Below are positions 42,569 through 50,884 of a stretch of 64,000 nt of DNA, piece by piece. Each line of letters opens with the position of its first letter. The first letter of the stretch is position 1. Made by a program: the position numbers and the translations under genes. Below the pieces are notes generated by a model, which saw nothing but the letters and a program-made list of their open reading frames with translations, made no database searches and had not been told where the DNA came from. This DNA is from Chryseobacterium indologenes (lineage in GTDB: Bacteria; Bacteroidota; Bacteroidia; Flavobacteriales; Weeksellaceae), in the NCBI RefSeq assembly GCF_002025665.1, contig NZ_CP018786.1, forward strand, positions 62,001-126,000, given 5' to 3'.

Positions 42569-43813
42569 TTAAATGAAGAAGTGTGCGATGGTGTAGATAA
42601 TCAATCCTACCAGTCCACCTACCAGTGTTCCGTTGACTCTGATAAACTGCAGATCTTTTCCTACTTCCAGTTCCAGCTTTTCACTGAGTTCTTTTCCCTG
42701 CCAGTTTCCAACAGTAGTACTGATGAGGTTTCCGAATTGATGGGTGTTTTTCAGAATATATTTATAAGCCGTCACCCGAACCCAATGATCAATTTTATTC
42801 TGAAGGCTTTCATCGGTTTTTAAATTCTGGGCAAACTCATTCAAATTTTTAGTAAGATAGTTTTTCAAAGCCGAGTTTTCCTCTTGAAGTTCTTTCATCA
42901 GCGTTTTTTTGATGGAGACCCAGATGTCATTGGAATATTCATCCAGTTTGTCATTTTTCAGAAGCCCGTTTTTGATGGTTTTAAACTCTTCATCCCATTT
43001 TGGATCTTCTTTCAGATCAACGGAGAATTCATGAATTTTCTGGGTAATTAATCCTCTTACTTCGTGTTGAGGATCTTCTTCTATTTCTTTGAAAAAATCA
43101 GAAAGCCCGTCAGCAATTTTATCTGCAATTTTAGTATCTATAAAAGATGGGATGAATGAATAGCTTCCTTTCTTTACCCGCTCCTGAATCATTTCATCGT
43201 TTTCAATGATGTAATCCTTGATCTGTTTCGAAAGATTGGTGATAATTCTCTGATGGTCATTTTTTTCCAGTATATAACCGATTCCGTTTCCCACCACTTT
43301 ATTAAGCTTAATATCATCTGTCATTTCAGAAACCTTTTTACTGATAAACTGGCTTACCGTAGAGTCATCAAGTTTATTAAGAATGTCAAGAACAATATCA
43401 GAAAGATTTTTAATCAAAATGTCCTGACTTTTTTCCTTCCCTAGCCATTCTCCGACAAAATTGGAAACTTTGAGTTTTTGGATGTAAGGACGTATATTCT
43501 GAGGGGAAAGGAAGTTACCCACTACAAAACTTCCAAGGTTGTCTCCCAGTCTCTGTTTACTGTTTTCAATCAGGTTGGTATGAGGAATAGGAAGCCCGAG
43601 AGGATGACGGAACAATGCAGTTACCGCAAACCAATCCGCAAGTGCTCCCACCATTGCCGCTTCAGCAAAAGCCCGTACATAGCCAATCCAATGAGAGTTA
43701 TTAGACTTCTGTAAAATAGTGGTAACAATGAAAATAACAGCCATCAGGACAAATAATCCTGTAGCAAATGCTTTATATTTTCTGAGTTGTTTTCTTTTTG
43801 CTTCGTCATTCAT
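42569..43813 (-). CDS. DUF445 family membrane protein
   Basis: The 414-residue protein has a transmembrane segment near the N-terminus (about 16-35) and FAEAAMVGALADWFAVTALFRHPLGLPIPHT, the DUF445 signature. A long helical middle follows, and the C-terminal membrane segment LVGGLVGLIIYTIAHFFI closes it. Function is unknown; E. coli YjiN belongs to this family. The start at 43813 (MNDEAKRKQ) lies 5 bases behind a TAAATTTG box, so the mRNA may be leaderless. An open frame reaching to 43981 overlaps msrB upstream sequence and is rejected. Confidence 0.9.
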   Translation of the reverse strand: MNDEAKRKQLRKYKAFATGLFVLMAVIFIVTTILQKSNNSHWIGYVRAFAEAAMVGALADWFAVTALFRHPLGLPIPHTNLIENSKQRLGDNLGSFVVGNFLSPQNIRPYIQKLKVSNFVGEWLGKEKSQDILIKNLSDIVLDILNKLDDSTVSQFISKKVSEMTDDIKLNKVVGNGIGYILEKNDHQRIITNLSKQIKDYIIENDEMIQERVKKGSYSFIPSFIDTKIADKIADGLSDFFKEIEEDPQHEVRGLITQKIHEFSVDLKEDPKWDEEFKTIKNGLLKNDKLDEYSNDIWVSIKKTLMKELQEENSALKNYLTKNLNEFAQNLKTDESLQNKIDHWVRVTAYKYILKNTHQFGNLISTTVGNWQGKELSEKLELEVGKDLQFIRVNGTLVGGLVGLIIYTIAHFFI

Positions 43814-43818
43814 ATTCT

Positions 43819-43835
43819 CAAATTTACTAAATTTG
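43819..43835. promoter_or_regulatory. Perfect 17-bp palindrome forming two divergent -7 boxes
   Basis: CAAATTTA-C-TAAATTTG reads as TAAATTTG on both strands. The minus-strand box serves the DUF445 gene (start 5 bases away) and the plus-strand box serves msrB. The two promoters abut with a single base between them, so polymerase can occupy only one at a time. Confidence 0.7.
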
Positions 43836-43874
43836 GTTATGAAACCATTCGTGGTTAAAGAATTAAAATTTACC

Positions 43875-44402
43875 ATGAAATTTTTAATTTCAATAATCAT
43901 ATTAATTATTCTGCAGGCATGCACGCAGAAATACGAACCCATTAAAACCCTTCCTATGGAAAATACAGAAGCAAAAAACAATCCATACTATTCCAGAACC
44001 GATACTACCAAACTCAATGTTTCCAATGAAGAATGGAAAAAACTCCTGGCTCCTGATCTCTATGCCATTGCCAGAGAAGCAGCTACAGAAAGAGCTTTTA
44101 CAGGAAAATACAATGAATTTGATGAGGTGGGTGAGTATTATTGTGGTGTGTGTGGAAATCATTTGTTTCGCTCTACATCAAAATTTTCCAGCAGTTGCGG
44201 ATGGCCGAGTTTTTTTGAAGCTGATAAAGAAGGAGTCTATTATGTGAGAGATCAGTCTTATGGGATGGACAGGGTAGAAGTGCTCTGCAAAAGATGCGAT
44301 TCCCATCTGGGGCACGTTTTCGATGATGGTCCGAAGCCTACAGGATTGAGATATTGTATGAATTCTATAAGTCTGGAATTTGTTCCGGATTCTCAAAAAT
44401 AA
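43875..44402 (+). CDS. msrB: Peptide-methionine (R)-S-oxide reductase, lipoprotein
   Basis: The 175-residue enzyme reduces methionine-R-sulfoxide in damaged proteins. The start at 43875 gives MKFLISIIILIILQAC, a lipoprotein signal, so the enzyme is placed in the envelope. Structural zinc cysteines occur as YYCGVCGNHLF and VLCKRCDSHLGHVFDDG, and the substrate region is SCGWPSFF. The catalytic cysteine is in LRYCMNSISLEF. An in-frame ATG at 43839 lies only 3 bases after the -7 box and could start a leaderless mRNA; 43875 is preferred for its signal sequence. Confidence 0.92.
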   Translation: MKFLISIIILIILQACTQKYEPIKTLPMENTEAKNNPYYSRTDTTKLNVSNEEWKKLLAPDLYAIAREAATERAFTGKYNEFDEVGEYYCGVCGNHLFRSTSKFSSSCGWPSFFEADKEGVYYVRDQSYGMDRVEVLCKRCDSHLGHVFDDGPKPTGLRYCMNSISLEFVPDSQK

Positions 44403-44491
44403 CCACTTTAATTCACAAAATCAGGACGTTAAAGTTTCTTAAATAGCGTTAAACTTTTTAGAGTTATAACCCTTTGGTAATTATGTTTTTA

Positions 44492-44499
44492 TAATTTTG
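44492..44499 (+). promoter_or_regulatory. -7 promoter box of the L,D-transpeptidase-like gene
   Basis: TAATTTTG lies 30 bases before the ATG at 44530, with TTTG at 44473-44476 as a possible -33 element. Confidence 0.55.
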
Positions 44500-44529
44500 C
44501 CCCACTAATTTGGATTTATATAGTATTGA

Positions 44530-45285
44530 ATGAAAGGATTTTATAGTGTATTAGGCCTTGTTTACATGGTGACGACTTCATTCTACATTTCCCCAAAAGT
44601 GGTGGCGAAAAGTGAGAATGTAAAAACAACGAAAACTGAAAAAGTAGCTGAAACGAAATCTGAGAAGAGCACAACAGCAGTATCTTCATCAGAAGCATTA
44701 TACCAATCTATTGCCTTTGATCCGGAACATGAATTGAACTATGAAGTGTTCTCAAAAGCATTAACTGGTTATGAAAATTTAAAAAAAGCAGGATTGCTTA
44801 CCCAAGACTCGCATTTATTAACGATCTGCGATTTTTCTATGTCTTCTAATACAAAAAGACTTTGGATTATTGACCTGGAAGACAAAAAAGTTCTGTTCAA
44901 CTCATTAGTAGCACACGGAAAAAATACAGGCGAAGAATTTGCGACGAATTTTTCTAACAAGGAAAGTTCGCTGCAGAGTAGTCTGGGATTTTATATCACG
45001 GATGCAACTTATCAGGGTGATAACGGATACTCTCTGAAGTTATTGGGAATGGATAAGGGCTTTAATGATGCTGCATACAGAAGAGCAATTGTAATGCATG
45101 GTGCGGATTATGTAAGTGATGCATTTGCTGCGATGCACAAAAGAATTGGAAGAAGCTGGGGATGCCCTGCCGTCCCAAGAGAACTGACACAGTCTATAAT
45201 CAACACGATTAAAGGAAAAAACTGTCTGTTCATTTATTATCCCGATCAGAATTATCTTTCTTCCTCAGAATGGTTGAAAGCATAA
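44530..45285 (+). CDS. Murein L,D-transpeptidase catalytic domain protein (YkuD-like)
   Basis: The 251-residue protein has an N-terminal hydrophobic stretch (about 4-22), a lysine/threonine-rich linker (about 28-52), and a catalytic domain with VMHGADYVS and GRSWGCPAVPRE. These supply the histidine and the catalytic cysteine of L,D-transpeptidase-like enzymes that crosslink or modify peptidoglycan. Segments such as LWIIDLEDKKVLFNSLVAHG match the murein L,D-transpeptidase branch common in Bacteroidota. It is expected in the periplasm. Confidence 0.9.
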   Translation: MKGFYSVLGLVYMVTTSFYISPKVVAKSENVKTTKTEKVAETKSEKSTTAVSSSEALYQSIAFDPEHELNYEVFSKALTGYENLKKAGLLTQDSHLLTICDFSMSSNTKRLWIIDLEDKKVLFNSLVAHGKNTGEEFATNFSNKESSLQSSLGFYITDATYQGDNGYSLKLLGMDKGFNDAAYRRAIVMHGADYVSDAFAAMHKRIGRSWGCPAVPRELTQSIINTIKGKNCLFIYYPDQNYLSSSEWLKA

Positions 45286-45289
45286 AAAT

Positions 45290-45321
45290 AAAAGCAGTCA
45301 TTTTTTTGACTGCTTTTTTCT
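45290..45321. terminator. Bidirectional intrinsic terminator
   Basis: AAAAGCAGTCA / TGACTGCTTTT has a loop of six T residues and T-runs on both sides. It lies between convergent genes. Confidence 0.88.
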
Positions 45322-45331
45322 TTTGAAGAAA

Positions 45332-46456
45332 TTATTGTAAATATTCTTTAATAATTGTTCTTGCCTCCTCAATGCTATTGCTTATTCGGGCAATTATTTT
45401 TCCGTTTTCATCGATGATAAAATGAAGAGGGTAGCTTGTAGCATTCACTTTCTTTTGAAAGTCTTTGTTTACATCAAAGAAATTAACCCAATTCGCATTA
45501 TTTTTCTTTAAAATATTCCTGGCAACCTCCATTCTATTAGATTTTTGCTCGTCTGTAATGGTAATAAAATTTACATTTTGGCCTTTATATTCATTGTACA
45601 GATTCACAATTTCTGGCATTCCTTTTATGCAGGGAGCACAAGTTGTTGACCAATAATCGATAAAGGTTAATTTATATTTCTTAAAGTCTTCAGAAGTCAA
45701 TTTATTCTGCTTGTCAAAATAGATATCAGGTATTTTTTGTCCGATGGATGTAGATTGTTCTGCTTTTAAACGAGCTTCAACACCTTTGTATAATTTGCTT
45801 TGCTTAAATTTTGCAGAAAATAAATTCAAGTTTTCCAAGTAAGCAGGATGGTAATCGTTAAGAGTATAATCATTCACAATTTCCCATAATGCTACATATG
45901 AATCTGGATTTCTCCTGATATATTCTCTTAAAAATTCCTGTTTTTTGTCCATATTGATCAAACTGTCAAGCTGGTGAGGACTTTTTGATTTTATATAAAA
46001 CGGTTCCAGTGATGTTTGTAAAATCTTATATTCTCTGTTAGTCGGGGAGTCTATATTAAGTTCTACATTATGAATGTCTTTGGGTAAATCAATTTTATAT
46101 TTTCCTTTTTCTAAGAAAAATACTTTTGTACTATAGGCTGCTTCACCCTTTTTTACCATATAGCCAAAAGCTACAGGCTGAGGGTATTCTATAAAACCAT
46201 TGACAATATTTTTCTTTTGAATTTTAAAATAATAAATGGAATGATCCATCCTCATCTTTTTTCCAAAATCAGAAATATTGTTGTTCGGCTGGATTTTGAA
46301 TGTATAAAGGTCTCCAAATCCTTTTCTCGTTATTGGAGCTCCCAACATGAGACTGTCATTAATGTATGAATCTGAACGGAGATCAATTTCAAAATTATTC
46401 TGAGAATAAATACAATTTGAAATGAGAATTAACACTGCATAGAAAAGTTTCTTCAT
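45332..46456 (-). CDS. TlpA-like thioredoxin-fold protein
   Basis: The 374-residue protein has a signal peptide (MKKLFYAVLILISNCIYSQ), an N-terminal DUF4369-like region, a helical middle (about 150-240), and a C-terminal redoxin domain (about 245-374). The redox site is DYWSTTCAPCIKGMPEIV (CxxC), followed by the cis-proline region ATSYPLHFIIDENGKII. Such proteins reduce or oxidise thiols in the periplasm. The partner is unknown. Confidence 0.88.
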   Translation of the reverse strand: MKKLFYAVLILISNCIYSQNNFEIDLRSDSYINDSLMLGAPITRKGFGDLYTFKIQPNNNISDFGKKMRMDHSIYYFKIQKKNIVNGFIEYPQPVAFGYMVKKGEAAYSTKVFFLEKGKYKIDLPKDIHNVELNIDSPTNREYKILQTSLEPFYIKSKSPHQLDSLINMDKKQEFLREYIRRNPDSYVALWEIVNDYTLNDYHPAYLENLNLFSAKFKQSKLYKGVEARLKAEQSTSIGQKIPDIYFDKQNKLTSEDFKKYKLTFIDYWSTTCAPCIKGMPEIVNLYNEYKGQNVNFITITDEQKSNRMEVARNILKKNNANWVNFFDVNKDFQKKVNATSYPLHFIIDENGKIIARISNSIEEARTIIKEYLQ

Positions 46457-46498
46457 AAAATATTTTGTAGGGGAACTAACTTACAAAAACTTTCATAC

Positions 46499-46534
46499 AT
46501 AAAAAATCCCTGTACTTTAAAAAACACAGGGATT
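46499..46534 (-). terminator. Intrinsic terminator, fabF side
   Basis: On the minus strand AATCCCTGT / ACAGGGATT (12-base loop) is followed by a T-run. It stands about 100 bases after the fabF stop, in front of the TlpA-like gene. Confidence 0.65.
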
Positions 46535-46637
46535 GTAAATATTTTATTAAAGATCTTTCTACATTTTGTCCTTAGGACTAAGCAAGAATCTATTAGTAAA
46601 TTTCAGATATAAAATCACTAGAAATGCATTTTAAAAA

Positions 46638-47879
46638 TTAAGAAAATTTCTTAAAAATTAAAGTGGCATTATGGCCTCCAAATCCAAAAGCATTACTTAA
46701 AGCATACGTAATATCTTTTTCCTTTGCTTCTCCAAAGACGATATTGATATCCTGAGGAATATTCTCATCAATACTGTGAAGATTGATTGTTGGAGGAATA
46801 ATTCCATTCTGAATAGCCTTGATTGAAAGAATGGCTTCCACTGCTCCGGCAGCACCCAACAGGTGACCAGTCATTGATTTCGTTGCACTGATATCAAGGT
46901 TTTTGCTTCCTTTAAATAATTTATTAATTCCGTTCAGTTCAACCAGATCTCCCAGTGGGGTAGACGTAGCATGTGGATTAATATAATCAATATTATCTAC
47001 ATTGATTTCTGCTTCATTAAGAGCTAACTGCATTGCTTTGATGGCTCCAACACCATCAGGATGAGGTGCTGTCATATGATAGGCATCTGCTGTCATCGCT
47101 GCACCTACCAGTTCTGCATAGATTTTTGCTCCTCTTGCTTTGGCGTGCTCATATTCTTCCAGGATCAGAGTTCCCGAACCTTCACCCATTACAAAACCAT
47201 CTCTGTCTGCATCATAAGGACGGCTTGCTGTTGCAAAATCATCATTTCTTGTAGACATGGCTTTCATAATAGAAAATCCTCCGATAGAGGCAGGAGAAAT
47301 GGCAGCCTCAGAGCCACCGCTTACAATCACTTTTGCTTTTCCTAGTCGAATATAATTGAAGGCATCCATTAATGCCGTATTTCCGGTGGCACATGCAGAA
47401 ACAGTTGTATAATTGATTCCCTGAAGACCATATTTCATAGAAATCATTCCTGATGCCATGTTAGCAATAAATTTCGGTACAAAGAAAGGATTGAATCTTG
47501 GAGTTCCGTCCCCAGCCGCAAAATTCATGACCTCACTTTCGAAAGTCCACATTCCGCCTTGTCCTGTTCCCCAGATCACACCAATGTCAAATGGATCCAT
47601 GTTTTCCAGCTCAAGCCCTGAATCTTTTAAAGCTTCTGCTGTGGAATACATTGCATATTGTGAAAATAAATCACTTCTTTTAATTTCGTTGTGGGTTAAA
47701 TGTACTTTTGGATCAAAATTTTTAACTTCACAAGCAAAATGTACTTTAAACTTTTCTGTGTCAAAATGGGTGATTTTGTTTGCTCCACTCACTCCATTGA
47801 TGCTGTTTTGCCAAAATTCTTCGACATTATTTCCCAAAGGCGTCACTGCGCCAAGACCTGTAATGACAACTCTTTTCAT
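46638..47879 (-). CDS. fabF: 3-oxoacyl-[acyl-carrier-protein] synthase II
   Basis: The 413-residue condensing enzyme elongates acyl-ACP in fatty acid synthesis. The Cys-His-His site is complete: VSACATGNTALMDAF (catalytic Cys), INPHATSTPLGD and SMTGHLLGAAGAVE. The end is SNAFGFGGHNATLIF. The start MKRVVITGLGAVTPLGN is standard. It lies 2 bases after the thioesterase gene in what appears to be an acyl-metabolism operon with the thiolase and TetR genes. Confidence 0.95.
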   Translation of the reverse strand: MKRVVITGLGAVTPLGNNVEEFWQNSINGVSGANKITHFDTEKFKVHFACEVKNFDPKVHLTHNEIKRSDLFSQYAMYSTAEALKDSGLELENMDPFDIGVIWGTGQGGMWTFESEVMNFAAGDGTPRFNPFFVPKFIANMASGMISMKYGLQGINYTTVSACATGNTALMDAFNYIRLGKAKVIVSGGSEAAISPASIGGFSIMKAMSTRNDDFATASRPYDADRDGFVMGEGSGTLILEEYEHAKARGAKIYAELVGAAMTADAYHMTAPHPDGVGAIKAMQLALNEAEINVDNIDYINPHATSTPLGDLVELNGINKLFKGSKNLDISATKSMTGHLLGAAGAVEAILSIKAIQNGIIPPTINLHSIDENIPQDINIVFGEAKEKDITYALSNAFGFGGHNATLIFKKFS

Positions 47880-47881
47880 AC

Positions 47882-48307
47882 TTAGTTATTGATTTTGAAT
47901 AAATTCGAGGTTCCTCTCGCTATTAGGCGGGTCTTATCTGCATTCCATATTTCGCACTGAGCGTTTACAAACTGCTTTCCTCTTTTAATGATTTTAGTTT
48001 CGGCTACAATATTATCATTTTCTTTTGCAGTTGAAAAATAATCAATGACATTATTTATGGTGGTAATGAAAGAATTTTCATTTAAAGAAAACATGGTGGC
48101 ACCAATGATGTCGTCTACTATTGCGGCTGTAACTCCACCATGCAGGTTTCCTATGGGATTCAGCCATTCCGGTCTTACCGTATACTGAAATGACAGTTGT
48201 CCCTCATCTGCCGAAAGAACGATGGGATTCAGCCATTTCATAAAAGGGGATGGTGACTGATCGAATTCTTTTCCAATGAATTGCTGTAATTGTGCTAATC
48301 TATCCAT
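47882..48307 (-). CDS. PaaI-type acyl-CoA thioesterase
   Basis: The 141-residue hotdog-fold protein has GNLHGGVTAAIVDDIIGATMF, the PaaI-family segment with the HGG turn and the catalytic aspartate. It hydrolyses acyl-CoA thioesters, often to recycle CoA. It sits between thiolase and fabF with gaps of 9 and 2 bases. Confidence 0.85.
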   Translation of the reverse strand: MDRLAQLQQFIGKEFDQSPSPFMKWLNPIVLSADEGQLSFQYTVRPEWLNPIGNLHGGVTAAIVDDIIGATMFSLNENSFITTINNVIDYFSTAKENDNIVAETKIIKRGKQFVNAQCEIWNADKTRLIARGTSNLFKINN

Positions 48308-48316
48308 ATTTAATTT

Positions 48317-49585
48317 TTACTTTTCTAAAATCATGGTTACTCCCTGTCCACGGGCTGCACAGATGGATATAAATCCTTTTCCGCTGCCTTTTTCATGAAG
48401 AAGTTTTGCCAGTGTTGCGATAATTCTTCCTCCTGTTGCGGCAAAAGGATGGGCGGCGGCAAGGCTTCCTCCTTTTACATTCAGTTTACTTCTGTCTATT
48501 TTTCCGAGGGCTTTTTCCAGCCCGAATTTTTGCGCAAGCTCCTCATTTTCCCAGATTTTGATGGTAGCTAAAACCTGTGCTGCAAAAGCTTCATGAATTT
48601 CATAATAATCAAAGTCAGAAAGATTCATCCCTGCTTTTTTAAGCATTCTCTCTGCGGCAAAAACAGGAGCAAGAAGAAGATCCTGTTTATTTTCAACATA
48701 TTCTATTCCTGCCAGTTCCGAAAAACTGATATAAGCTAAAACAGGAAGGTTGTTAGCTTTTACCCACTCTTCACTGGCCAGCAAAACTGCGGAAGCTCCG
48801 TCCGTAAAAGGGGTAGAATTTCCTGCGGTTAACGTTCCGTTCTGTTTATCAAAAGCAGGTTTTAGTTGTGATAGTTTTTCAATACTGCTGTCACGTCTCA
48901 GATTATTGTCTTTATCTAAGCCAAATGCAGGAGTAATCATATCATCAAAGAATCCTTCATCATAAGCTTTAGCCATATTCTGATGACTTTTTAAAGCCAG
49001 TAAATCCTGTTCTTCTCTGGGAATATTGTAGTATTTGGCAGTAATTTCTGTGTGTTCACCCATTACCAGACCTGTTTTAGGCTCCTGTCCTTTGTAAGGA
49101 ATAGGCATCCAGTCTTTCAGTTTCGGACTTAAAAGCTGTTTTATTTTTCCAAAAGCAGACTTTTCTTTATTGGCTTTTAAAAGCGCTTTTCTTAATCTTG
49201 GTGAAGACTCAAACGGGATGTTGCTCATTGCTTCCACACCGCATGCAATCCCTGATTCTATCTGGCCCAATGCAATTTTATTTCCGATATAAATAGCTGC
49301 TTCAATTCCTGTATCACATGCCTGCTGAAGATCACAGGCAGGAGTTGCAGGATCAAGTGTGGTATTCATCACTGTTTCCCTGATGAGGTTACTTTCAGAA
49401 ATGTGTTTAATGACTGCGCCGCCAGCAACTTCTCCGAGCCGTTTTCCTTTTAAATGATAACGATCTATTAATCCGTTGAGAGAAGCAAGAAGAAGCTCCT
49501 GATTACCCTGCTCTGAATAAGCGGTATTCATTCTGGCAAAAGGAATTCTGTTGTATCCTACAATAGCCACTTTTTTTGTTTCCAT
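48317..49585 (-). CDS. Acetyl-CoA C-acyltransferase (thiolase family)
   Basis: The 422-residue thiolase has the nucleophile cysteine in LQQACDTGIEA, HEAFAAQVLA, GGSLAAAHPFAATGGR and the C-terminal CAARGQGVTMILE. It catalyses CoA-dependent cleavage or formation of 3-ketoacyl-CoA, the last step of beta-oxidation. The start at 49585 (METKKVAIVGYNRIPF) is preferred; an open frame to 49627 overlaps the TetR gene. It follows the TetR regulator by 10 bases. Confidence 0.9.
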   Translation of the reverse strand: METKKVAIVGYNRIPFARMNTAYSEQGNQELLLASLNGLIDRYHLKGKRLGEVAGGAVIKHISESNLIRETVMNTTLDPATPACDLQQACDTGIEAAIYIGNKIALGQIESGIACGVEAMSNIPFESSPRLRKALLKANKEKSAFGKIKQLLSPKLKDWMPIPYKGQEPKTGLVMGEHTEITAKYYNIPREEQDLLALKSHQNMAKAYDEGFFDDMITPAFGLDKDNNLRRDSSIEKLSQLKPAFDKQNGTLTAGNSTPFTDGASAVLLASEEWVKANNLPVLAYISFSELAGIEYVENKQDLLLAPVFAAERMLKKAGMNLSDFDYYEIHEAFAAQVLATIKIWENEELAQKFGLEKALGKIDRSKLNVKGGSLAAAHPFAATGGRIIATLAKLLHEKGSGKGFISICAARGQGVTMILEK

Positions 49586-49595
49586 ATTGTATAAT

Positions 49596-50201
49596 TTATG
49601 ATGGAAGAATATTGAGTTCATGATCAATCATATGACTGACTTTGTCTAAAGCGTGGTTTAGAAAACTTTGGTCACCCATTGTTTTTGAAAGCAGGATTCC
49701 GCCTTCAATAAGCATGATGAATAGAGATGCGAATTGCTCAGCATTGACTTTTTTATCAACTTCACCTTTACTTTGCCCTTCTGCAATGGCATTTGATATT
49801 TTTGTCATCCATTGTTCAAAAGATTTTTTAACCTGAGTTTTTAAAGCAGGAAAAGAATCATCAGCTTCAGTTGCAGCATTCATTAACGGACAGCCGCCGT
49901 TGGCAAAAACAAACTTCCAGTTTTTCCGGTAAAAATCTACAAAAGCATGCAGTTTATCCAGTGAGGTTGGATACTCTTCACCAAAAGAACGACTGAGTGT
50001 TTTGCTCAATAATCCGGAATTGTATTTGTAAACTTCAATTGCTACTTCATCTTTGTTTTCAAAATTTCCATAGATACTTCCTTTCGTCAGTCCGGTGGCC
50101 TGAGTAATGTCGGATAATGAGGTGGAAATATAACCCTTCGTATTAAAAAGAGTAGCTGTTTTCTCAATGATATGCTGTTTTGTTTTTTCTGCCTTCGACA
50201 T
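49596..50201 (-). CDS. TetR/AcrR-family regulator
   Basis: The 201-residue repressor-type protein has an N-terminal HTH (about 9-55, with YISTSLSDITQATGLTKGSIYGNFENKDEV) and a helical ligand domain. It is the first gene of the unit with thiolase, thioesterase and fabF, and a palindromic operator overlaps its promoter, so it probably represses its own operon and is released by an acyl-CoA or fatty acid (inference). Confidence 0.9.
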   Translation of the reverse strand: MSKAEKTKQHIIEKTATLFNTKGYISTSLSDITQATGLTKGSIYGNFENKDEVAIEVYKYNSGLLSKTLSRSFGEEYPTSLDKLHAFVDFYRKNWKFVFANGGCPLMNAATEADDSFPALKTQVKKSFEQWMTKISNAIAEGQSKGEVDKKVNAEQFASLFIMLIEGGILLSKTMGDQSFLNHALDKVSHMIDHELNILPS

Positions 50202-50220
50202 TTAAATGCTTAATTATATG

Positions 50221-50253
50221 CAAATATACAAAAATATACCATTCGGTATATTT
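50221..50253 (-). promoter_or_regulatory. TetR operator and promoter
   Basis: AAATATACC (50232-50240) and GGTATATTT (50245-50253) form a perfect 9-bp inverted repeat with a 4-base spacer, typical of TetR-family sites. On the minus strand TATATTTG (50221-50228) follows as the -7 box, so a bound dimer would cover the -33 region. Confidence 0.8.
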
Positions 50254-50282
50254 GTTTGAAGATTTACTTGATGCACCTATTT

Positions 50283-50360
50283 TGTGGCTTTAAGTTTTGG
50301 CTAAAGCCAATCGAATTGTTTTTAAAATAAAAAACGGGCTAAAGCCCGTTCCTATTGATA
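50283..50360. repeat. Intergenic palindromic repeat
   Basis: Two hairpins occur in tandem: GGCTTTA / TAAAGCC with a short loop near 50286-50308, and AACGGGCT / AGCCCGTT near 50333-50350. The second can serve as a terminator for the OsmC gene on the minus strand only weakly, since a T-run is missing. The pair resembles extragenic repeats in Chryseobacterium genomes as I recall them. Confidence 0.5.
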
Positions 50361-50375
50361 TTGAAATTAAGATTT

Positions 50376-50795
50376 TTAATTTTCTAAAGTAGCATTCAAT
50401 GTAATCTCAAAGTTGAATGCTGCACTTACAGGACATCCTTCTTCAGCGATTTTAGCAAATTTCTGGAATTCTTCTTCAGAGATTCCCGGAACCTTAGCGG
50501 TCAATGTCAGCTCAGATTTTGTAATCTTTCCAATATTAGGATCAAGAGTGATGACCGAAGTTGTTTTTAATTCTTCAGGATTATAACCTGCCTGAGATAA
50601 TTCTGCATCCAGTTTCATCGTGAAGCATCCAGCATGAGCTGCTGCCAGTAATTCTTCAGGGTTGGTACCTACACCATCCGCAAAACGGCTGTTGAAAGAA
50701 TATTGAGTCTGGTTTAAAGTTGTACTTTGTGTTGTTAAATGTCCTTTTCCTTCTTTGATAGTACCGTTCCAAACGGCTGTTGCGTTACGTCTCAT
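50376..50795 (-). CDS. OsmC/Ohr-type peroxiredoxin
   Basis: The 139-residue protein belongs to the OsmC family of thiol-dependent organic hydroperoxide reductases. The two redox cysteines are in AAHAGCFTMKLD and EEGCPVSAAFNFE. It starts MRRNATAVWNGTIKEGKG, typical of OsmC rather than Ohr. It acts in the cytoplasm. The divergent AraC gene lies upstream on the same strand with an 89-base gap. Confidence 0.9.
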   Translation of the reverse strand: MRRNATAVWNGTIKEGKGHLTTQSTTLNQTQYSFNSRFADGVGTNPEELLAAAHAGCFTMKLDAELSQAGYNPEELKTTSVITLDPNIGKITKSELTLTAKVPGISEEEFQKFAKIAEEGCPVSAAFNFEITLNATLEN

Positions 50796-50884
50796 AATGT
50801 TTGTTTTTGTATTTAGTATTGTTGTTTGATTTTGATGTTACAAAGGTATGTCTGTGACGGGGAGTATTCAATAGATAAAATGAT

